Positions 34,196-46,924 of a stretch of DNA of 64,000 nt are shown here, piece by piece. The number at the start of each line of letters is the position of its first letter. The stretch's first letter is position 1. The position numbers and the translations under genes were made by a program. Below the pieces are notes generated by a model. It was not told the DNA's origin, made no database searches, and saw nothing but the letters and a program-made list of their open reading frames with translations. The DNA is from Yamagishiella unicocca (lineage: Eukaryota; Chlorophyta; Chlorophyceae; Chlamydomonadales; Volvocaceae): positions 1-64,000 of the forward strand of contig BDSL01000080.1 in NCBI GenBank assembly GCA_003116995.1, read 5' to 3'.

Positions 34196-36559
34196 TCACC
34201 GTCGAAGCCCGCCCCGCAGAGATCCGCGGGCCCCCGGGCCCGTCTTGCGGATCGTCACTCCCACCCTAGTGGGGTCCTTCTGCGGGGCCGCCTCCAGCCC
34301 CGCCCCGCCGCCGCCCCCAACCCCGCCTCGCGTGGGGCTGCCGCCATGGGCCCTCCCTGAAGATGACCCGTCCCCAGCGCTGTCGGGCATCGCCACTGCA
34401 CCCGCCGTCCCTGGAGCGGCCGTCGGCCCCCATTCCAGCGCGCCGTCCCCGCCGTCGCCGCTGCCATCGCCGCCGACGCCACCGCTGGGCGCCGCCGAGC
34501 AGGTGACACTGACAAAATTATTAGGTTGGAGTGATTCGGCCGACATCGAAGTCGGCGGTGGCGGCGGCGGCGGCAAGGTGCTAGAGTCCACCGGCAGTCG
34601 CCCAATCGCCCTGGCCGCAGTGGAGCCACCAACTCGATCTCCAGCCGGCCCCCGCAACAGCCTACCTGCAACGTCCCCGTTGTCGCCCTCTCTGCCCCCA
34701 AAACCGGTACCCCTCCCAGCCCCTGAACCCGCCCCCCCAGCCCCGCCCACTCCTAGCGCCTCCGACGACAGGCGCCCCGAACCCAATAGCGGCAGCGGCG
34801 GTGCGCTCTGACTCAGCGGCCAGATCCCTCCGCCGCCGTTGCCGTTGCCGTTAGTGCCCTGGGACGCCTGGTACAACGCCGCCAGCAGGGGCTGAGATTG
34901 TGACTGCGAGGCCCCACCTTGCTGCATCTGCATCGCCGCGGAGGCGGCGCTCCGAAGCCGCTTGGCAACGGCGCCTGTCGGCGGCGGTGGCGCGCCCGCC
35001 AGGCCAAACTGGTCTCGGAGCGTCATGCCCTCCGCCGCGGCGCTGCCGGCCGCCAGCTGGGCGCGCAGGAGCTGGTTTTCTTCCGCCGCCCGCGACAGCT
35101 CCGAAACCACGCTCTCCAGCTGCTCCCGCCGCTCCTCCAACTGCTGATTAAGGTTGGCCACCAGGGCTGGTTTCGGAGGGGCGAGGTGGGCGAGCAGCGA
35201 GCGGAGCGATGTGGGGAGGGATAAGAGGAGGGGTCAACGCGTGTGTGTAAGGGGACGTGCGAATATGGAAAGGCGGTGGCATGTGTGTGTGTGTACGGTT
35301 CGACCATGGGCGGATTGATGTCGGGGTACGGACACGGTAGCTGCCCCAAGGGTGAGGGGGCCTTGTGCCACGCAACGTCGCGATGTACGGCAGCACTTAC
35401 TAATGCAGGCTCGTTGCGCTTCTTGCCCCGTCACCAGCTCCATGTCGCCCCGCGGAGGCAGTCTGGCGGTGTGTACGTGTGTATGTGTGTTTGGGGGGTG
35501 GGGGGGGGGCATAAAAAAGTTTACGCGGGGGTGGGCAGGCTGGGGTGGGGGCGTATGGGAGAGGGGCGTGGGGTTCGCACCGCAAGGGGCGCGTTCAGGT
35601 GGTGTCGGGCCGGAAACATGAGATTTGGGTGGACAGGTGGTGTCGGGCCGGAAACATGAGGTTTCGGAGCGCAGCTTTTCAAAGCGCACAGCAGCGCAGC
35701 TCCTTGCCGCCCTCGAGCGCCAGCCCACCTGATCCTGACCTCGCTGCCGTCAAAGCGGCAAGGCGGCAGCAGCACGGTCGAGAAAGCACCGCCCCCGCCG
35801 CCGCCGCTGCTTCCAGCGCCTGATTGTTGGGCTGATGTCGCCTCTGCAGCTGATCCAACGCCTGCCGGCATATATACACACGAACACAAACACACCGGCG
35901 ACCGGAGGAGGGGCTTCAGGTAACGTACGACCCGCACAAACCAGAGGAGGCTAGAACCCTGCTCCGGACCCTGGACCCGATCAGACGGCGAAAGACCCGC
36001 CCAGCTGCCTTCCCAACTGCGAGACCCCACACCCCACACACGTGCGAAGGCCGCGCCGTTCGCTGCCCCATGACCCGCCGCCGACCCGCACCCAGCAGAT
36101 GAAGGCACCGCACCTCACCTCTTGGTCTGGAACCCACTGTAACCGTTACAACCACCTCACCGCACCTCACCTGCACATCGCGGCCCCGGAAGCTCCAGCG
36201 TCAGCACCTGCTGTTGCTGCGGTTGTTGCTGCGGTTGGTTCGCCAAGGCCTCCTGCATGAAGCCCAGCAGCTCCTGCTCCGTCAGCACGGCGCCAATGTC
36301 CTCCTGTAAGTATGGCCACAACAATCGAAGTGCGCATGACGCCGTGCAAAACCACCCCAGGTTCGCGAGTGGCTACGAGAGGCGACAGCCGCGGCGCAGC
36401 GGGTGCCTCCACCGCGGGCCCCAGGGCTGCCCTCCCTCCCGCCAGGTCCGCGATCTGGTGCGACCTGTCACGATCTGATCTATCGCGATCTGTCGCGATC
36501 TGGTGTGATCTGTCGCATCGTCGCGATCTGGTGCGATCTGTCGCTATCTGATGCGCCAT
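34196..36559 (-). CDS. Coiled-coil, Gly/Pro/Ser-rich protein of unknown function
   Basis: Model: 36559-36377, 36303-36171, 35861-35740, 35437-35401, 35166-34196, about 481 aa. Visible parts: an N-terminal Asp/Arg/Ser/His repeat (DRSHQIATDR type); an acidic amphipathic segment, LTEQELLGFMQEAL; a poly-Gln tract; and a predicted coiled coil at the exon 4-5 junction (ANLNQQLEERREQLESV, then SELSRAAEENQLLRAQL). A 250-residue low-complexity tail follows. The heptad Leu/Gln pattern resembles a leucine zipper, but no basic DNA-binding region is seen, so no family is assigned. Exon 4 is uncertain: the best-looking acceptor (at 35462) breaks the frame unless exon 3 is read in another phase. The last exon and exon 2 are the safest. 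Confidence 0.55.
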
Positions 36560-37729
36560 CACCCGCAGGCGTCATCTCGGGGGAAGGGCTGGTATCATGG
36601 CGGACATGCTGTCGACGAGGAACATTAGCCATCTGGGTTGCAACCCAGCAGCGGAGTATAGCCCTGTGGGTAAAACCCACCGTCCCCCGTTCCGATTTTG
36701 GGGCCGCTGCACCGGACCCACCGCCAGCTGTGCTACCACCTCCGCCGCCTGGCATCGACCGATCCAGACAGTGGAATCGAAGCACGTGGCGAGGACACAT
36801 CTGCAGGGGAAACCAACCAGGCGGGGTTGGTTGGAAAGGCCTGGAGCACGGGAGCGCGCTGACGTGAGCGGGAAAGTTTCTTTCCGATTTCCTACATCAT
36901 AGTTCCAGCGGCTACGTCGAACCCGGATACAGCCCAAACGTATTGCTGCCCGGTCCCGCCGGTGGCAGTCGCAAGCCCGCGGGCGTCCAACGAGGTTCGC
37001 TGGTAGGTATCATCGTGCATTTGGATTTGAGTACGGTGAAGTTTAGCGAATAAGAGCGGCAGGTGCAGCGCCAGTTAATGCGTGACGTACTCTTTGATTG
37101 GCGGATTTGCAACCGACTGCACGTCCCGCGACGCCAAACGTCCTTTTCCCAAGCCGCGTTCTTCGAAACAACTTAAATTTGGGTGCCTTTCTACTGTTGT
37201 TAAGCGTCTCGGAGTGCATACGTGCTTGAGCACGTTGGACCTGTCAGCAGGCTCAGGCTCATATTGGAGTCTACCGCCGGCACGGGCTAGGCCACATGAA
37301 TCTTACCTAGGTACGTGATCCGCAAATTCACAGCGGTAACAGAGTGTCTAGGTCGCTCCCAGGCGAGGGGCCGTTCCCGCAACCGTTACCATTGCCGGAA
37401 CTTGCGCCTCTGTCGGTACCGATCGGGTCCATCTACGGCTGCGTATGGATCTGCGTTGAAATTGACATTCGGGAAGACAGAGCACCGGAGGAGCCCTGTA
37501 TCTGCCCAACGCATACGCGCCCTCCCCCTTTCTGCGCCTCTGGCGCGGTGCTGGCCGCTATATTCTCCAAAACCCAAATCAGCCTATCCTCACCACAAAT
37601 CATGTCCTCCCCACCGCACTGCACCGCAGAAGGCAGCGCGCCCAAGGGCTTCTGAGGACCGGAGCCCACTCAGCCGATATCGCACTCCCTTCCGGCTCCC
37701 CCACGCCCCTCCTCCCCTGGTGCCCAGCC
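36560..37729. promoter_or_regulatory. Divergent intergenic region (coiled-coil gene / alpha-mannosidase)
   Basis: 1.17 kb between two divergent start codons. It holds no recognised exon. Both promoters should lie here. No defined elements were identified. Confidence 0.4.
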
Positions 37730-40700
37730 ATGGCTTCTCGTCGTGCCCCCCCAGCGCAGCCCCCTCCCGCTCCCGCAGCCCCTCCCCCCGGCGCCTGGGT
37801 CCCCCAACACCACCGCGACATCACGCTGGGCCGCCTGGACGGCTTCCTGGCCGCCAACCAGTTCGCAGACCGCAACCTGCGGGCCGATCTGTGGAGCAGG
37901 AGGTGCGGCGATGGCGTCACACTGGAGGTCTACAGCCACCCGAAAGGTGCGCCTGCAGCTGAAGCGGCAGCCATAGCGGGTGCGGAAAGCAATAGTCGAG
38001 GCGGCAAGCCGTAGCCGGAGAAGGAAGGAAGGAAGGAAGGGCGGGGGAGGGGCCAGGGGCCAGCGGGAGGATTGATCGCAGACGTGCGGAACGCTGCCCG
38101 TTTCGCCCCGCGTGTGACAGATGTGCCGTATCCAATGTACGACGCGGCCATCAAGATGCCGTACCGGCCAGCGAAGGTGGGCGACACGTTCGGCCCCTCC
38201 TGGACCACCCACTGGTTCCGGGTTCGAGCTCGGGTGCCGCCGGAGTGGGACGGGCTGGGACCCCTCATGTTCAGGTGGGCGGCGCTTGGGGGTTTTTATA
38301 AGACGATCCGCGAATCCACGGCCGACAAACCGAGGGCGGCGCTTGGGAGGGTTGAGGAAAGCCCGTGGACTAGGAAGCCGATGCTTGGGAAAGTAGGTTG
38401 GGTTGTGTTGGGTGCGCGGGTAAAGATTAAAGGAGCTGGTGAAGCGATGGGGAGTTGTTGGGTTGCGTTGGCTGCAAAACCCCTGTGCCTGCTGGCACCC
38501 CCATGGACGGCTCGGGGGTCACCTCACGCCCCTCACATCCCTGCCGAACCAACTAACTGAACCCTGTCGTACGATGACGGTTACGTCACACGGGAAAACC
38601 CCAGGTGGGACAGCGGCTCCGAAGCCATGCTGTACTTGGACGGGCCCACGCCTCGGCAGGGCATCACCGACCAGCGCAACGAGTACCAGCTGGCGGAGGT
38701 GGCGGTGGGGGGCGGGGAGCTGCTGTTCTACGTGGAGATGGCCGCCAATGCCATGTTCGGAAACGGCACCGACATCCAGGCCCCAGACGAGAACCGCTAC
38801 TTCACGCTCAAGACGGTGCGTCACCGACCCCTGGGCCATTTGGGTCGGCTAACGCAAACTCTCGGCCAGTCGTTTGCTTCTCTTCCTCTAGCACGACGTC
38901 GACGGGCCGCGCCCACAGGTTTCCCGATACCGGATAGCCAACTCAAGTTCCCCGGCATGCATATTCAAACGCGTGTCCGAAAACTATTCGCCGGCTATCT
39001 TCCCTCCTCGTCTCCTACGTCGTGTAATCGGGTCTTCTTCGCCACGGCCCCCCTCCCCCCGTCGCTGGCCCCATGCGTACCGGCCTCCCTCCCAACTCAG
39101 GCCGAGCTGGCGATCCCCAACCTGGCCGTGACGGCGCTGTTCCACGACCTGCGGGCGCTGACGGGTCTGGCTCGCGAGCTGCCGCCGGGGAACGCAACCG
39201 GGGAGGCGGCACTGTACACCGCGAACAAGGTGAGCGGCTAGGTCGGCACGTGCGTTTCGTCAGGAGGAGGGGCAGGAGGGTCTGGCGTGGGGGGGGGGAC
39301 ATCGCAAAACCCGCTTTCCCGGTCTTCTGTAGGCGCCCGTGCTCTCAGTCCCCTCCGATCCCTCCCCGCCGCCGCCTCCTCCTCCTGCTCCCCCACAACC
39401 CAGGTCATCAACACCTACCAGGCCGGAGACCCGGCCTCGGTGGACGCCAGCCGGGCGCTCGCGGCGGCGGTGCTGGCGGTGCGGGACCAGGCGGATAGGA
39501 TGCAGGTGGGGGTGGGTGGAAGGTGGACGGGCGGGGGGGCACCAGGTGCCGGTGTCCTGGAGAGGGTCGTTGGCTGAGTGGCTGAGTGGCTGAGCGGCTG
39601 AGTGGCTGAGTGGCTGAATGGCTGAGTGGCTGAGTGGCTGAGTGGCTGAGTGGCTGAGTGGCTGAGGTTCGCGGTGCAAGTAGCGGGCAGCACTGTACCA
39701 GGGGTTGGACACGAGGGTGCAACGGCTCCCGCGGGAGGGCAACCGTCCACAACTGCCAGTCGTCCCTTGCCTCCTCGATTTTTGCGCTGCCGCCCTGAGC
39801 TACCGGTAACTTGCGCACCCCAATACGGAACACTCCTCGCTGGTTGCCCCCCTCCCGCAGGCATCCATCGCAAAGTCGCTATTGCTTCCTGCCCGGGCCC
39901 CTTCCCGCCTCCCCGTTGCACTCCTCCGCCACCTATGTCGGGTATCCGGGTCTTGTCGCCGCCCCCTCTAGCACCCCCCGCCCCTCCCCTCCCCGTCCCA
40001 ATGCTCCAGCATGCGCCCACATCCTCGCTGTCCGCCAATCATGCGCCCACTATCTTGTCGTTTTTTCGTGTCACCGGTTTTCACGCCACTCCCCGCCCCT
40101 CAGGTGTACGCTGTGGGGCACTGCCACATCGACACCGCCTGGCTGTGGCCCTTCAGTGAGACCCACCGCAAGACCGCCCGCAGCTGGAGCGCGCAGCTGA
40201 GGCTGGCGGAGCGGTACCCCTTCCACGTGTTCACCGCCTCGTCGGTAAGGGGGAGGGAGAGGGAGGAGGGGGGATGCAAGGAAAACCCGTTTACCCGTGA
40301 GGAGGGGGGAGGGGGAGGAGGAGGAGGAGGAGGAGGAGGAGGAGGGGAAGAGAAAGGGGGAGAGAGGGGTGAGAGGAAGGGGGGGGCACCTCCCACTTGC
40401 CATGCACAAATACACACAGACACGCCGTGTAGGGCATAGCCACCAGCCGGGCGCCCACCACCTTCCGCTACCGTACGCCCCGCCGCTACCTTGCCGTACA
40501 GGCCCAGCAGTACGAATGGCTGCTGCAAGACTACCCGGGGCTGTTTTCGGAGATCCAGGGGGCGGCGGCCCGGGGGAGGTTCGTGCCGGTGGGCGGTGAG
40601 TGGGCCGGTTGTCCCGGGGGAGAAACGAAAGAAAGGAGTGGAAACGGGGGGTTGAGGTCGCATTTGCTGGCATTCCGGACGCGTCCGCTAACGGTTCTAG

Positions 40701-43700
40701 GGGACAGCAAGTTGGTGGTTAGGCTTTAACTTCGGATCCGCGACGCGGTTGCCGCCGGCGGGCCGCCAGGCCTGCAAAACACCTCCAACCACACCACCCG
40801 GCGAAATGGCAACCGACAACCGCAGGCACGTGGGTGGAGATGGACACCAACCTGCCCAGCGGCGAGTCACTCGTACGGCAGTTCCTGTACGGCCAGCGGT
40901 TCTTCGAGGCGCAGTTTGGCCGCCGCTGTGATGTGTTTTGGTTGCCGGACACGTTCGGATACAGCGGGCAGCTGCCGCAGATCGCAAACGGGGCAGGTGG
41001 GGCTGGTGATGGGGATGGGAAGGGGCTGGAAGGGAGATGGGGCTGGGGAACGGGGTCTGGGGGGTGCTCCGCGGGTTTTGGAGGACGGAATGCGAGGATA
41101 GCAGTCGGTGGTTGCTCTGCCCAGCTGCCGTTCCTTCGGAAACCCGAAACTCCAGCCTGCGAAGCCTGCTCGCCTCACCCCTCCCGAAGCTCCACCTTAA
41201 GCCCTTAACCCTAAGCCCTAAACCCTGGCTGTGTCGCCGCCTCCCCCCCCCCCACCCCGTGCGCCCCCCCGGCCCCCCTGATGCCAGGCATCCGCTACTT
41301 CCTGACGCAGAAGCTCAGCTGGAACAACATCAACTCCTTCCCGCACTCCACCTTCTACTGGGCGGGGCTGGACGGCTCCCGCATGCTGACGCACTTCCCG
41401 CCAGCCAACACCTACAACGCCCAGGTGGGCCGCCCAGCAGAATCCACCTGGCCCCACCGCCTTGTCGGCCGTGGATTCGTGGATTCGTGGATTCTCTTAT
41501 CAGAACCCCCGGTCAAACGCTACAGTCCCCGCCGCCTCCAAGAGTCCAAATACCCTGGCACGTCCTCCGTGCCTGCATGCCCTAACCTGCCCCCCCCCCA
41601 CACACCCCACCCACCCACATACACACACCAGGCCGACGCGCACGACATCCTGCTGACCGCCACCGGCTCCAAAGACAAGGACCGAGCCCCCGCCGCCTAC
41701 ATGCTGTACGGCAACGGTGACGGCGGCGGCGGCCCCACGGTGGACATGTGCGAGAGCCTGCAGCGGCTGGCGGGGTGCCGAGGGCTGGCATCGGTGACGC
41801 TGGCGGCTCCAGGGGAGTTCTTCGGGCGGCTGGAGGCGACGTCGCAGGACCTGCTGACGTGGTGGGGCCGGGTCCGGGTCCGGGACAACCTAGACACGCC
41901 AAAACGCACAAACCCGGCAAGCCAGCACAAGCCAACAGTAATAGGTTTATCTTACAAACGTACGACTGCAGGCGGGGCGAGCTGTACTTCGAGCTGCACC
42001 GCGGCACCTACACCTCCCACGCCGCCAACAAGTCCGACAACCGCGCCTGCGAGCTGCTGCTGCGGGAGGCGGAGGTGGCGGGGGCGCTGGCGGCGACGGT
42101 GCTGCCGCCCGGGGCCTACTGCTACCCGCGGTGCGCGCTGGGCAGTACGGCTGGTGCTGACGTGGCGTGACGTGGCTGCGCGCTGACGTGGCGTGACATG
42201 GCATGAGGCGCTACACCCCGGCCGGCAGCCTTCTCCGTGCCTTGTTTCCCGTTCACCAACGTCCATTAGGTGACCTCCACGGGGCGGCTCAGGGTTTTAG
42301 TGTTTTAGGGTCTTCTGCCGGTTTCGCCCACACCTGCCTCCACACCTCCACCCACACCCCCCAGGTCCGAGCTGGACGCCATCTGGAAGGACGTGCTGCT
42401 GTTCCAGTTCCACGACGTGCTGCCCGGCAGCGCCATCGGCCGGGTGTACGAGCACACGGCGCAGAGGTGCGGGGCGCTCACGCGCGCTGTGTGGCGGGGA
42501 TGGGGATACATTCGTCGGACCGCGCGCGCACGAATCTTTTCCGCCCATCACTTTCCCCCCCGAGCTCCCAACCTGCACTCTCGCCTATCCCCCCTCCGTC
42601 CGCCACGGCTCCTCCGCCCTCCCCCCTCCCTGCTGCTGCTCACAGGTACCCCCAAATGATCGCGAGCATCCGGAAGATCAGGAACTCTGCCCTGGAGGCC
42701 CTGCTCGCAGCGGCAGCGGCAGCAGCGGTAACAGCAGCAGCAGCCAGCCACCGCCCCAGTCCAGCCGCCACTGCCCCCCCAGCTGCTCCCGCCTCGTCGC
42801 GCAGCAGCACCTGCCGCGACGCCTTGCTGCTGTCTCCGGGTGAGGTGGCGGGGGCCAGGCAGCTGCCGCAGCCGGCGGCTATTGGGGAGGTAGGGGCGGG
42901 CAGTGGGGCGGTGGAGCAGCCGGTGGCCTGGGTGTTCAACAGCCTGGGGTTCCGGCGGCGGGAGGTGGTTTCGGTGCCGACGGAGCTGCTGCGCCCCGGC
43001 ACCAGCGTACGGCAGCTGTCGGAGGACCGGAAGACGGCGCTGGTGGTGGTGGAGGCCCCGCCGCTGAGCCTCACGCGACTGAGCGCCGCAGACCTGGAGG
43101 CCGGGCTACAGCCCTCCGCGGCGGTGGCGGAAGCGGGGACTGCTACAGCCAGAGGGGTCGCCGCCAGCGGAGCGGCGGCGGCGGCTGCGGTCGCAGGGGA
43201 CCTGGGTCGGCTTGACCTGGGTGGTGCGGCTGCGGGCCCGGGGGTGGACCTGCCCGGCGACCCGTGGGTCGGCGGTGGCTCCACCATTGTGCGCCAGGCT
43301 GACGGCCAAGGGGTGGTCTACGTGATGCAGAATAACATGGTGAGTGGGGCAATGAGGCTTTGGCGGCGGGGGAGGAGGGGGCGAAGTGGCGGCAGGGGAG
43401 GAGGGGGCGAAGTGGCGGCGGGGGAGGAGGGGGCGAAGTGGGGGCGGGGGAGGAGGAGCGTGGTGGCGGCGGGGGAGGAGGGGGCGAAGTGGCGGCAGGG
43501 GGGGAGGGGGCGAAGTGGCGGCGGGGGAGGAGGGGGCGAAGTGGCGGCAGGGGAGGAGGGGGCGAAGTGGCGGCAGGGGAGGAGGGGGCGAAGTGGCGGC
43601 AGGCGAGGAGGGGGCGAAGTGGCGGCAGGGGAGGAGGGGGCGAAGTGGCGGCAGGGGAGGAGGGGGCGAAGTGGCGGCAGGGGAGGAGGGGGCGAAGTGG

Positions 43701-46700
43701 CGGTAGGTCGTACTGAGCTGAGGCGCAACGCGCATGGGGCCCCCACCGCCCATGGGGGGCCCGCTTGTGTATTGCGGCACGTGTCACTGCGCCGTGCCCC
43801 ACCCCACCCCGTCCGTCAGGTCCGGGCCATGTTCGATGACGCCGGACGGCTGGTGGGCCTGTACGACATGCTCTGGAAGCGGGAGTTGGTTCCGGAGGGG
43901 GCGGCGGGAAACCTGTTCAGGTGGGTTTTACTGGAACCCCGGAGTAATGGGGCCGGGAGCCCCGGTGTCGTACATTCGCTGCCGGCGTCGTACACTCGCT
44001 GACGCGTCGTGCACGTGACCGCAGGTTGTACGAGGACATGCCTCTCTTTTGGGACGCCTGGGACATCGAGGTGCGCCGCCTGCAGGCCCCGCAGCCGCAA
44101 CCACTCAGCAGCCAACCACCACCCAGCAGCTAACCACCACCCAGCACACCACCACCCAGCACACCACCACCCAGCAGCTAACCACCGCGCTCGAATACAC
44201 GCGCCTACGTTGAGCGAGCCTTCCCCCTCTCCTCCCTCCTCCCTCCCCCCCTCGAGTAACCGCTTCCATTTTGCAATCCCCCTAACGCCTCCTGCGCCCG
44301 CTAATTACTCCTGCCTGGCATCGACCCGCAGGTGTACCACCTGGAGAAGGGGCGACCCGCGGGTCAGGGCATGCCGCCGCCCAAGGTGGGAGCCCAGGCG
44401 GTGCACGGCCCCGTCGATCGGCTTCGCGCAGGCCCCAATCCGGCACCGCCCCGCCCATCGGCTAGGTGCTTCAGACCATCCACCCCCCCCCCGGCTGCTC
44501 GGGAACGATGCGACCCCGTTTGTCCAGTTGTCGTTGAGGGCCGACGGACGGTTCTGTGGGCGCCGCCACTCGATCGGATAAGGCCCTTTAGGGGGCCCTT
44601 GGGGCCCCCTGTTATAACCCCACCCCCCACCAAACGGGACCCCCCCACATTTTTACTTCCCCCGGGACCCGGCCCAGGTGACAATCCTGGAGTATGGCCC
44701 TGTGCGATGTCGGCTGGGTATCGAGATGCAGCTCACCCCGGACTCGTCGCTCAAGCAAACCGTCAGCATGACGGCCGTGTCACCCCGGTGAGGCCCGGGG
44801 GGGTGCCGGAGGGTTAGCGAGTTAAACGACCCAGGACCCGGTTAAACGGCACAGGAAACGGAGGGCAGAAACCCACGGGGGGGGTGGCCGCTCAGCCGCG
44901 ACGGCTCCACGGACGCACAGGTAACCGATTATCCGTGTGTTGCGGTTGCACGGTTGGTGGTTGGCGGTTGGTCGCAGGCTGGACTTCCACTGCGAGGTGG
45001 TTTGGGCGGAGAACCGGCGGGCGCTCAAGGTGGAGTTCCCCTGGCAGCTGGACGCGCCGGCAGCGTCGTACGAGGTGCAGTACGGCGCCGTGGAGCGGCC
45101 GACCCACACCAACACGTCATGGGACTGGGCGCGGTTCGAGGTGTGCGCGCACAAGTGAGTGCCGAGATGGGCAAAAGTGGTTGTTGCGGTTATTTGCCGC
45201 TGAGCCGCGCAAGTGGGTGCGGGCGCTGGGCCGCAGAGGAAAGTGAACCAGGAAGGCGGGGGGTTCCTTCCCGGACGGGGGCATGCACAACGTCTCATAC
45301 CCGCGGCCGGTGCCGCCTGCGGTGCCCTCTCGCCCACGGTTCCTAATCCGTTTAACCTTTTAGTGCCGACCCACGGGTTTGCTCTTTGGCTCTCATATCG
45401 CCCACGTGCCTTCCCTTTCGCCCCAGGCAGCCGCCCCACAAGATACCCAACCGTACCACCATGCACAATCCCAACCCTCGGCATCCACTATCTTAACTCC
45501 ACGTGTCATTCCGCACCACCCCACCCCACCCCACATACCGGTACACACTGTTCATTTCCCGTAGAGTTAGCGGCTTAGCGGTAAACTCGAGGATTCACAC
45601 ACTCAACCCACACACTCAACCCACACACTCAACCCACACACTCAACCCACACACTCAACCCACACACTCAACCCACACACTCAACCCACATACGCCCCCC
45701 TGCCCCCCAGGTGGGCCGACCTCTCGGAGCCGGGCTACGGCGTGGCGCTGCTGAACGACTGCAAGTACGGCCACGCGACCCACGGCAACGTCATGCGGCT
45801 GACGTTGCTCAGGTGGGCGTCCAATCCGACGGGAGGAAGGAAGGAAGGGTTACGAGGAAGTGAAGGCGAGGCAGGGGCCGGAGGGTTGGTGAAGCAGAGG
45901 AGGAGACGTGCTCCTGCCCCTGACCCCGTGATACCTGCAGCCGCTCTCCTTTCCACCGCAACCTGCACGGCTTCCCTCTCCACCCCTGTCGTACACCCCC
46001 CCCCCGCAGGTCCCCCAAGGCGCCCGACACGCAGACCGACATGGCGACACACGCCATGCGCTTCGCCCTCCTGCCGCACGCGCTGGGCTGGGCGGCTGCG
46101 GGGGTGGCGGCACACGGCTGGGCATTCAACGCGCCGCTGCGGGTCATGGCGCCGCCGCCGCTCCCACCGCCGCCGCCGCCGCCGCCGTCATCGCGGTTGG
46201 CGCGCGCTGTCGCACTCGGCGGCTACGACCCGACTCAGCCCCTGTTCCTGGTGCGTTGGCATTTGTTTCGTTGTCCAGTTCAGTCGCAGTTGCCCTCCCT
46301 GCCACCGACCCACTAACCCACACTCCCCTCCCGACCCCTGCCTCTCCCGCCCCGGTCGAGCAGGTCACCAGCGCCCGACCCAACCCGCTGCTGCCCCCCG
46401 CATCCGCCGGCGCGCCCCTTACCCCGCCGCCCCTCATCCTGGACACCGTGAAGCTGCCCGAGCCGCCGCTGCCGACCCCGACTCAGACCCCGCAGCAGCA
46501 GCCCCTGGGCCCCACCGCAAGGAGCGAACAGGCTCCTGCCGCCGCTTCCACCACCAACCCCAGCAGCAGCTTTGCAACCGCTACTGCCGCTGCTGCTACA
46601 GCTGCCGCAGCAGCCAGTACCGACGGCGGCCCCGCCGGGGCTCTGGTGCTGCGGCTGTACGAGCCCCACGGGGCGCGCGGCGTGGCGCGGGTGCGGTGGC

Positions 46701-46924
46701 CCTCGTGGCTGCGAGTCAGCCACGCGGCTCGCTGCAACCTGCTGGAGGATGACGAGGAGGAGGTGGAGGGGAAGGTGGAGGCGGGCGCAACCGCAGGCGG
46801 CCGCGAGGCACCTGGTACTGCAGGGGGCCCCCTGGAGTTGCGGCTTGACGATGCTGGCGGGTCGGTGGACGTGTGGTACACGCCGTACAAGATTATCACC
46901 CTGAAGCTGTACTTGGAGCAGTAG
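37730..46924 (+). CDS. MAN2C1-like: Alpha-mannosidase, glycoside hydrolase family 38, cytosolic MAN2C1 class
   Basis: Trims alpha-mannose residues from free oligosaccharides in the cytosol. 21 exons, all phases closing, 1310 aa: 37730-37946, 38121-38274, 38605-38815, 39101-39229, 39404-39505, 40104-40244, 40502-40595, 40826-40996, 41288-41424, 41632-41861, 41972-42130, 42365-42466, 42646-43339, 43820-43920, 44025-44070, 44332-44385, 44678-44787, 44978-45154, 45711-45812, 46010-46250, 46364-46924. Landmarks: N-terminal [13 protein letters not shown], metal-site [12 protein letters not shown], catalytic-nucleophile motif [16 protein letters not shown], metal-binding His in [12 protein letters not shown], and C-terminal [15 protein letters not shown]. 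No signal peptide is seen, which fits the cytosolic class. The protein is longer than animal MAN2C1 because of Ala/Gly/Pro-rich insertions in exon 13 and in the last two exons. Introns carry several tandem arrays. Confidence 0.95.
38885..39045 (-). mobile_element. Dispersed intronic repeat, copy in mannosidase intron 3
   Basis: Read on the minus strand, this roughly 160-bp block aligns along its length with 55883-56035. Shared blocks: GTGGCGAAGAAGACCCG, TTACACGAC, TAGGAG, ATAGTTTT, GCATGCCGGGGAA, AACTTGAG, ATCGGGAAAC and GTCGACG, in the same order. It lies antisense to the host gene. No coding capacity is seen, so it looks like a short non-autonomous element. Confidence 0.7.
39571..39667. repeat. 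8-bp tandem repeat in mannosidase intron 5
   Basis: About twelve copies of GGCTGAGT with two single-base variants (GCGG, GAAT). Confidence 0.95.
43355..43705. repeat. 26-bp G-rich minisatellite in mannosidase intron 13
   Basis: About thirteen copies of a purine-rich unit (GGCGGCAGGGGAGGAGGG plus GGCGAAGT). Almost no pyrimidine except single C and T positions. All frames run open through it, but the flanking exons 43339 and 43820 join in phase without it. Confidence 0.9.
45594..45691. repeat. 13-bp tandem repeat in mannosidase intron 18
   Basis: About seven perfect copies of CACACTCAACCCA immediately upstream of the exon 19 acceptor, acting as its pyrimidine/AC-rich tract. Confidence 0.95.
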
